Shown: positions 23,519 to 27,728 of the stretch, piece by piece
How positions within the stretch are numbered: the stretch's first letter is position 1
Layout: every line of letters begins with the position of its first letter
Assembly (NCBI GenBank): GCA_023393525.1
Contig: JAEWKZ010000133.1
Location: 1 to 27,728 of the forward strand
Origin: Pseudomonadota bacterium
Lineage (GTDB): Bacteria > Desulfobacterota > Desulfovibrionia > Desulfovibrionales > Desulfomicrobiaceae
Length of the DNA: 27,728 bases
Direction: 5' to 3'
Made by a program: the position numbers and the translations under genes
Notes under the pieces: model-generated
Seen by the model: the letters and a program-made list of their open reading frames with translations, nothing else
Databases searched by the model: none
What the model was told of the DNA's origin: nothing

Positions 23519-24172
23519 ATGAAAGTCGACGTGGTACGAAATATCCTGGAGGCCAACGACGCCGTCGCCGCCGAACTCAACGCCCGGCTCAGCGCCCAAG
23601 GCATCCTGACCCTCAACCTGATGAGTTCGCCGGGCTCGGGCAAGACGTCCCTGCTGGAGCGCACGCTCACCGATCTGAAAGACGAGTTCACCATGGCCGT
23701 CATCGAAGGCGACTGCCAGACCGAGAACGACGCCCGCCGCGTGGCCGCCACCGGAGCCCGGGCCGTGCAGATCAACACCGCCGGCGGTTGCCACCTCGAC
23801 AGCTCCATGGTCCGCGACGCCACGGAAAAACTGGGCGTGGACGGGGTCGACATCCTGGTGGTGGAAAACGTGGGCAACCTGGTCTGCCCGGCGGAGTTCA
23901 GCGTGGGCGAGGACTACAAGGTGACCATCCTGAGCGTGACCGAGGGCGACGACAAGCCCGAGAAGTACCCCTTCATCTTCGCCGAATCCAAGGTCATGAT
24001 TTTAAACAAGATCGATCTCTTGCCCTACGTCAATTTCGACGTGGACCGCGCCAGCGCCTTTGCCCGTTCAGTCAACAAGGACATCGAGATATTCACCGTC
24101 TCCGCCACCACCGGTCAGGGCATGGACGCCTGGTACGACTGGCTGCGCCGGGAGCGGGCCAAGAAGAAATAG
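23519..24172 (+). CDS. hypB: Hydrogenase nickel-incorporation GTPase HypB
   Basis: HypB is a SIMIBI-class GTPase that drives nickel delivery with HypA. It has the P-loop SSPGSGKTS (about residues 36-44), the metal-binding GGCHLD (Cys91, His92) and VGNLVCPAEF (Cys123), and the guanine-specificity NKID (163-166). The 217 residues lack both the N-terminal CxxCGC nickel site of E. coli HypB and the poly-His stretch of some rhizobial forms, so this is the minimal type without its own nickel store. The ribosome binding site GGAGGAA lies just before the ATG. A terminator follows. Confidence 0.97.
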   Translation: MKVDVVRNILEANDAVAAELNARLSAQGILTLNLMSSPGSGKTSLLERTLTDLKDEFTMAVIEGDCQTENDARRVAATGARAVQINTAGGCHLDSSMVRDATEKLGVDGVDILVVENVGNLVCPAEFSVGEDYKVTILSVTEGDDKPEKYPFIFAESKVMILNKIDLLPYVNFDVDRASAFARSVNKDIEIFTVSATTGQGMDAWYDWLRRERAKKK

Positions 24173-24189
24173 CTCCGGCACCCCGCGAG

Positions 24190-24226
24190 AAAAAAGCCCG
24201 CCCTTCGCAATGGAAGGTGGGCTTTT
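24190..24226. terminator. Bidirectional terminator between hypB and pgm
   Basis: AAAAGCCC-G-CC-C-TT (24192-24205) pairs with AA-GG-T-GGGCTTTT (24214-24226), with one G-T pair and one bulge. Four T residues lie on the right and six A residues on the left, so it can serve both the hyp operon (plus) and the convergent phosphoglucomutase gene (minus). Confidence 0.85.
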
Positions 24227-24247
24227 ATGCGTTCATGACCTGGCCGC

Positions 24248-25891
24248 CTACGCGTTTTTCAGCACCCCGTCGACCATGTCCTGGGCCTCGGTCTTGATGC
24301 GCTCCAGATGGTCCCGGCCCAGAAAGCTTTCCACGTAGATCTTGTACATGTCCTCGGTGCCCGATGGCCGCGCCGCGAACCAGCCGTTTTTGGTGGCCAC
24401 CTTCAACCCGCCGATGGACGCGCCGTTGCCCGGGGCATGGGTGATCTTGGAGAGAATGGGCTCGCCCGCCAGCTCGGCCGAGGCCACCTGCGCGGGCGAG
24501 AGCGACGAGAGCAGCTTCTTCTGGGCTCTGTTCGCCGGGGCCTGAAGGCGTTCGTACAGCGGGCTGCCGTGCCGCGCTTCCAGGTCGCGGTAGATGTCGC
24601 CGGGGTCCTTGCCTGTCACGGCGGTGATTTCGGCGGCGAGCAGGTTCAAGAGAATCCCGTCCTTGTCCGTGGTCCAGGCCCCTCCATCAAGGCGCAGGAA
24701 AGACGCCCCGGCGCTCTCCTCGCCGCCGAAACAGCAGGTTCCGGCCAGCATGTCGTCCACGAACCACTTGAAGCCCACCGGCACCTCCCGCACCGCCCGA
24801 CCGTGGGATGCGGCCACGCGATCGACCATGGAGCTGGTGACCAGGGTCTTGCCCACCTGCGCGGCCTTCGGCCAGTCCGGGCGATGGGCGAGCAGATAGT
24901 CTATGGCCACAGAGATGTAATGGTTGGGATTCAAGAGCCCGTGTCCGGCGGTGACGATGCCGTGGCGATCGGCGTCGGGATCGTTGGCGAAGGCGATGGA
25001 AAAGGAATCCTTCATGGCGATGAGCTTGGCCATGGCGTAGGCCGAGGAGCAGTCCATGCGGATCTTGCCGTCCTTGTCCAGGCTCATGAACATGAAAGCC
25101 GGATCGACGACCACGCTGACCACCCTGATGTCGAGCCCGTACTCCTCGGCGATGGGCTCCCAGAACGGCAACCCGGCCCCGCCCAGAGGGTCCACGCCGA
25201 TGCCGATGCCCGAGGCGCGGATGGCCCGCATATCGATGACCTTGTCCAGATCAAGGACATAGGGGCGGATGAAATCCTGCTCCCGGCACAGCCCCTGCCG
25301 CAGCGCCCGGGCCAGCGGGATGCGCGGCACCGCGCCGGGGGTTTCGAGCAGGGCGTTGGCCCGCTTTTCGATCCAGCCGGTGACGTCTGTGCCGGCGGGG
25401 CCGCCATGGGGGGGGTTGTACTTGATCCCCCCGTCCTCGGGCGGGTTGTGCGATGGAGTGATGACCAGGCCGTCGGCCAATCCGGAGGAGCGCCCCCGGT
25501 TCCAGCTCAGTATGGCGTGGGAGATCACCGGCGTCGGGGTGTAGCCGAAACCTTTCTGAAAGCGGCAGTCCACCCCCGCCGCCGCCAGCACCTCCAGGGC
25601 GGTGCGCAGGGCCGGTTCGGACAGGGCGTGCGGATCCATGCCCACGAACAGCGGCCCGTCTATGCCCTTGGAGAGGCGGTATTCGCACACGGCCAGGGTG
25701 ATGGCCAGGATGTGGGCTTCGTTGAAAGAGCCTTTGAAGGCGCAGCCCCGATGCCCCGATGTGCCGAAAGACACCAGCTGTTCCGCCCGGGACGGATCCA
25801 CCTCCAAGGTGTAATAGTCCGAGATCAGCCGGGGAACGTTTATACGCAAAGATTCCGGCACGGATGCGCCGGCAAGGGGATGGACAGCCAT
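24248..25891 (-). CDS. pgm: Phosphoglucomutase (alpha-D-glucose phosphate-specific)
   Basis: The enzyme interconverts glucose 1-phosphate and glucose 6-phosphate, linking central metabolism to glycogen and surface-sugar precursors. The protein is 547 residues, almost the same as E. coli Pgm. The active-site phosphoserine loop is TPSHNPPEDGG, the metal-binding loop is FANDPDADRHGIV, the sugar-binding loop is GGEESAGASF, and the C-terminal phosphate-binding site is ARPSGTEDMYKIY. The ATG at 25891 is used because AAGGAG precedes it and the length then matches the family; the frame runs on upstream without homology. It starts 16 nt after the stop of the receiver-TPR gene, so the two form an operon. 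Confidence 0.95.
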   Translation of the reverse strand: MAVHPLAGASVPESLRINVPRLISDYYTLEVDPSRAEQLVSFGTSGHRGCAFKGSFNEAHILAITLAVCEYRLSKGIDGPLFVGMDPHALSEPALRTALEVLAAAGVDCRFQKGFGYTPTPVISHAILSWNRGRSSGLADGLVITPSHNPPEDGGIKYNPPHGGPAGTDVTGWIEKRANALLETPGAVPRIPLARALRQGLCREQDFIRPYVLDLDKVIDMRAIRASGIGIGVDPLGGAGLPFWEPIAEEYGLDIRVVSVVVDPAFMFMSLDKDGKIRMDCSSAYAMAKLIAMKDSFSIAFANDPDADRHGIVTAGHGLLNPNHYISVAIDYLLAHRPDWPKAAQVGKTLVTSSMVDRVAASHGRAVREVPVGFKWFVDDMLAGTCCFGGEESAGASFLRLDGGAWTTDKDGILLNLLAAEITAVTGKDPGDIYRDLEARHGSPLYERLQAPANRAQKKLLSSLSPAQVASAELAGEPILSKITHAPGNGASIGGLKVATKNGWFAARPSGTEDMYKIYVESFLGRDHLERIKTEAQDMVDGVLKNA

Positions 25892-25907
25892 GAATGCTCC
25901 TTGTGGA

Positions 25908-27287
25908 TTACGCAGAATGCGCCGCGTCGCTCTTTTCGTGCAGGGCCTGGGAGCGTTTGAACGTCGCCCAGAGCACCTTGTCGTTCGGGTCCTGCTCGTA
26001 GGCCTTCTTGAAATACGGAGTGCCGTTCCGACCGGCCTTCTGAAAGATGGTGCCGATGTTGAAGGCCACATTCTTGTTCGAAGCCGGCAATTCGGGATCG
26101 AACTTCAGGGCCTTCTGCACCGCGTTCAAGGCCTTGTTGGCCTCCCCGCCTTCGCTGTAGGCCATGGCCATGTTGTAGAAAAGGATCGCGCTGCCGGGCA
26201 GGATGGCCAGCACGCGCAGGTATTCGGCGATGGCCTCGCGCCATTTGCCCTGCTTGCGCAGCGAGATGCCCAGGATGGTGACGGTGCCGATGTCGGCCGC
26301 CGTGAGGTTGTCCCCTTTGAGCTCAAGGGCCTTCTTGGAATAGTGGATTGCCATGTCCGGGTCGCGATTGGCGCAGATGTCGGCGATGCGGCCCGAGAGG
26401 CTGGAAAGAAACTCCGCGGCCTCCCGCTGCGCCAGATGCATGGCGCTGCGAAACATCTCGTCCGCCACGGCGGTATTGCCGCGCGCGATCTCAAGCTCGC
26501 CGATGTGCATGATGCGCTGGGTATTGAGCGGACTGATCTCGTTCAGCCGCCGCAGGCAGTCGAGCTGCTTGTCGGCGTCGCCGGATTGCTCGTAGAGCGC
26601 GGCCAGGCGCTTGAGCGGGGCCAGATACAACTCCGCGTTCTTCACTGCCCGCTGGTACATCTCCTCGGCCCGGGCGGTCATCTCAAGGCCCAGATAGGCG
26701 TCGCCCTTGATCATGTGCCCCACCGCGCTGTCCGGCTTCTGCTTCAAGATGTCGTCGGCCACGAGCAGCGCCTCGCCCCAGCCTCCGGCCTCCAGGAGCT
26801 TCTTGCCCTTTTCGATGAGCTTGCTGAGCTTGCCCTGGGGGGCGATGGTGAAGGCCAGCTTCTCGGTGAAGGAGGCCACGGAGATGGGCTTGGTGATGAT
26901 GTTGTGCGCGCCCTGCTCGACCAGAAGCGCCGTGGTGTACTGGTCCACCTCCTGGGTCAGCACGATGATGCCCGCGCCGGGACACAGGCGCATGATGCGC
27001 TCCATGACCTGCGACATGTCCGCCTCGGCGGCGCGGCGCTCCAGGCAGATGATGAAACGTGCTTCGGAATCCTGATGCAGGGTCTCGAAGAGATCCTCAA
27101 GGCGGGTGAAATGATGGAAGGACTTCCTGGACAGCCCCATGCTGTGGTAAAGGACCGATTTGATCAGCTCCACGAAGACCGCGTCGTCGGTCAGGGCCAC
27201 GAATTTGCCTCCAGCCAGGGCGTAGTCGAAGATCGTGGCCCCATAGGTATCCTGACCCGGACCGGCAGCAGCAACATATGTACCCAT
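25908..27287 (-). CDS. Receiver-like plus TPR domain protein
   Basis: The 459-residue protein begins with a receiver-like domain (about residues 25-150). FVALTDDAVFVELIK opens it, the conserved Lys region reads NIITKPISVASF, and the site of the usual phospho-acceptor Asp (FIICLERRAAEADM) shows no clear Asp at the strand end. Phosphorylation is therefore doubtful. The rest is a TPR array, for example AEEMYQRAVKNAELYLAPL, AIHYSKKALELKGDN and ILFYNMAMAYSEGG. The ATG at 27287 is preferred to one at 27371, which lacks a ribosome binding site. The architecture suggests a signalling adaptor; its partners are unknown. Co-transcription with pgm does not explain its role. Confidence 0.85.
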   Translation of the reverse strand: MGTYVAAAGPGQDTYGATIFDYALAGGKFVALTDDAVFVELIKSVLYHSMGLSRKSFHHFTRLEDLFETLHQDSEARFIICLERRAAEADMSQVMERIMRLCPGAGIIVLTQEVDQYTTALLVEQGAHNIITKPISVASFTEKLAFTIAPQGKLSKLIEKGKKLLEAGGWGEALLVADDILKQKPDSAVGHMIKGDAYLGLEMTARAEEMYQRAVKNAELYLAPLKRLAALYEQSGDADKQLDCLRRLNEISPLNTQRIMHIGELEIARGNTAVADEMFRSAMHLAQREAAEFLSSLSGRIADICANRDPDMAIHYSKKALELKGDNLTAADIGTVTILGISLRKQGKWREAIAEYLRVLAILPGSAILFYNMAMAYSEGGEANKALNAVQKALKFDPELPASNKNVAFNIGTIFQKAGRNGTPYFKKAYEQDPNDKVLWATFKRSQALHEKSDAAHSA

Positions 27288-27456
27288 GGAAAGTATCCCG
27301 CCTTGATTCGTTCTCGCGCCTGTCCCGAAATGGGCGACCGGGCAACATGGCGAGAATACACAAAGCCACATGAATGTTCAACGCGTTCCTGGCCCGTCCG
27401 GAAAGCCCCCGGTTCGCCCGGGGCCGCCCGAACGCGATTCCAATGACGAAATGTAC

Positions 27457-27485
27457 TTGATTTTACCCCCCGCCTCACCTAAGAA
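27457..27485 (+). promoter_or_regulatory. Candidate promoter of the tRNA-Arg gene
   Basis: TTGATT (27457-27462) and TAAGAA (27480-27485) are 17 nt apart, and the tRNA begins 20 nt further on, which fits a short leader. The -10 match is modest. Confidence 0.35.
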
Positions 27486-27504
27486 ATTTCCTCCACAACG
27501 GACC

Positions 27505-27582
27505 GCCCCCATAGCTCAGGTGGATAGAGCACGGGATTCCTAATCCCGGTTAGCCCATGTTCGAGTCATGGTGGGGGCACCA
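27505..27582 (+). tRNA. tRNA-Arg (anticodon CCT)
   Basis: A full cloverleaf can be drawn. The acceptor GCCCCCA (27505-27511) pairs with TGGGGGC (27572-27578). The anticodon stem CGGGA/TCCCG encloses the loop TTCCTAA with anticodon CCT (27539-27541), which reads AGG. The T stem CCATG/CATGG encloses TTCGAGT. The discriminator is A and the CCA end is encoded in the DNA. Confidence 0.96.
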
Positions 27583-27590
27583 GGAATGAC

Positions 27591-27644
27591 AGCGGCTTGC
27601 AGCTCAAATCGGATCAACCCGATGATTGCAAGCCGCTTTTGTTT
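27591..27644 (+). terminator. Terminator after tRNA-Arg
   Basis: AGCGGCTTGCA (27591-27601) pairs with TGCAAGCCGCT (27627-27637). An inner ATCGG/CCGAT helix sits in the loop, and TTTTGTTTT follows. It starts 8 nt after the tRNA CCA end. Confidence 0.85.
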
Positions 27645-27695
27645 TGCGTGGCGTATTCCATGATTGATGACCTGACAGTTGGGACGATGGATCAG

Positions 27696-27728
27696 GTTTC
27701 AATCCACGCCCTCCGCACGGAGGGCGAC
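27696..27728 (-). CRISPR. Type I-C-like CRISPR repeat at the window edge
   Basis: The last 33 bases begin GTTTCAATCCACGCC and end GGAGGGCGAC. Read on the minus strand this is a GTCGCCC...GTGGATTGAAAC repeat, the form typical of type I-C systems. It contains an internal CGCCCTCC/GGAGGGCG hairpin. No copy lies to the left, so this is probably the leader-distal terminal repeat, with the array, the leader and perhaps the cas genes to the right. Only one repeat can be seen, so spacers and array size are unknown. Confidence 0.85.

Noticed and set aside
24308..25960. 550-codon plus-strand open frame opposite pgm
   Set aside because: pgm is certain from all four active-site loops; the opposite frame is a codon-bias shadow.
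27620..27695. Sequence left of the CRISPR repeat as a spacer with a further repeat
   Set aside because: No copy of the repeat or a recognisable degenerate one lies to the left; that side is the tRNA terminator and plain flank.

Overview
The window looks like chromosomal DNA of a GC-rich anaerobic sulfate reducer of the Desulfovibrionales; Desulfomicrobium or Desulfovibrio is my best guess. This rests on the Tat-exported periplasmic [NiFe] hydrogenase of the Desulfovibrio gigas type (small-subunit gene before large-subunit gene, mature small subunit starting at an LTSPKRPS-like sequence), a short family-2 ThiF, and a CRISPR repeat of the kind common in this group. The genus is inference.

Layout. 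(1) At 1-95 an AT-rich flank with 10-bp phased repeats abuts a hybrid sensor kinase (minus strand) whose last receiver domain is cut off just after its phospho-acceptor Asp. (2) A glycosyltransferase (minus) is followed by about 630 bp of mostly AT-rich, gene-poor DNA with three perfect 12-bp palindromes. (3) A TPP riboswitch with its own terminator controls thiS-thiG-thiH-thiF-thiE, a unit for making and using the thiazole of thiamin. (4) An EF-hand membrane protein, a GNAT acetyltransferase and an MFS transporter follow, converging with a TPR protein and nitroreductase pair on the minus strand. (5) The hydrogenase locus comprises hynB-hynA, a terminator, then hynD, hypC and a degenerate ADP-ribosylglycohydrolase-like protein. 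(6) An M23 peptidase comes next, then a CBS-ACT protein (minus), then a tight run of a LysM protein, a small His/Cys-containing protein, hypA and hypB. (7) A receiver-TPR protein and phosphoglucomutase form a minus-strand pair. (8) A tRNA-Arg(CCT) with its terminator is followed by one type I-C-like CRISPR repeat that ends exactly at the window edge.

How the genes work together. HynB and HynA form the periplasmic uptake hydrogenase. HypA and HypB supply nickel, HypC chaperones the large-subunit precursor and helps deliver the Fe(CN)2CO group, and HynD removes the 15-residue C-terminal tail of HynA. HypD, HypE and HypF are not in the window and must be elsewhere. The most unusual parts are the ARH-fold protein lacking its metal-binding Asp residues inside the maturation operon, the unknown small protein directly before hypA, a terminator-like hairpin in the hynB leader, and the abrupt disruption of the kinase at the left edge.
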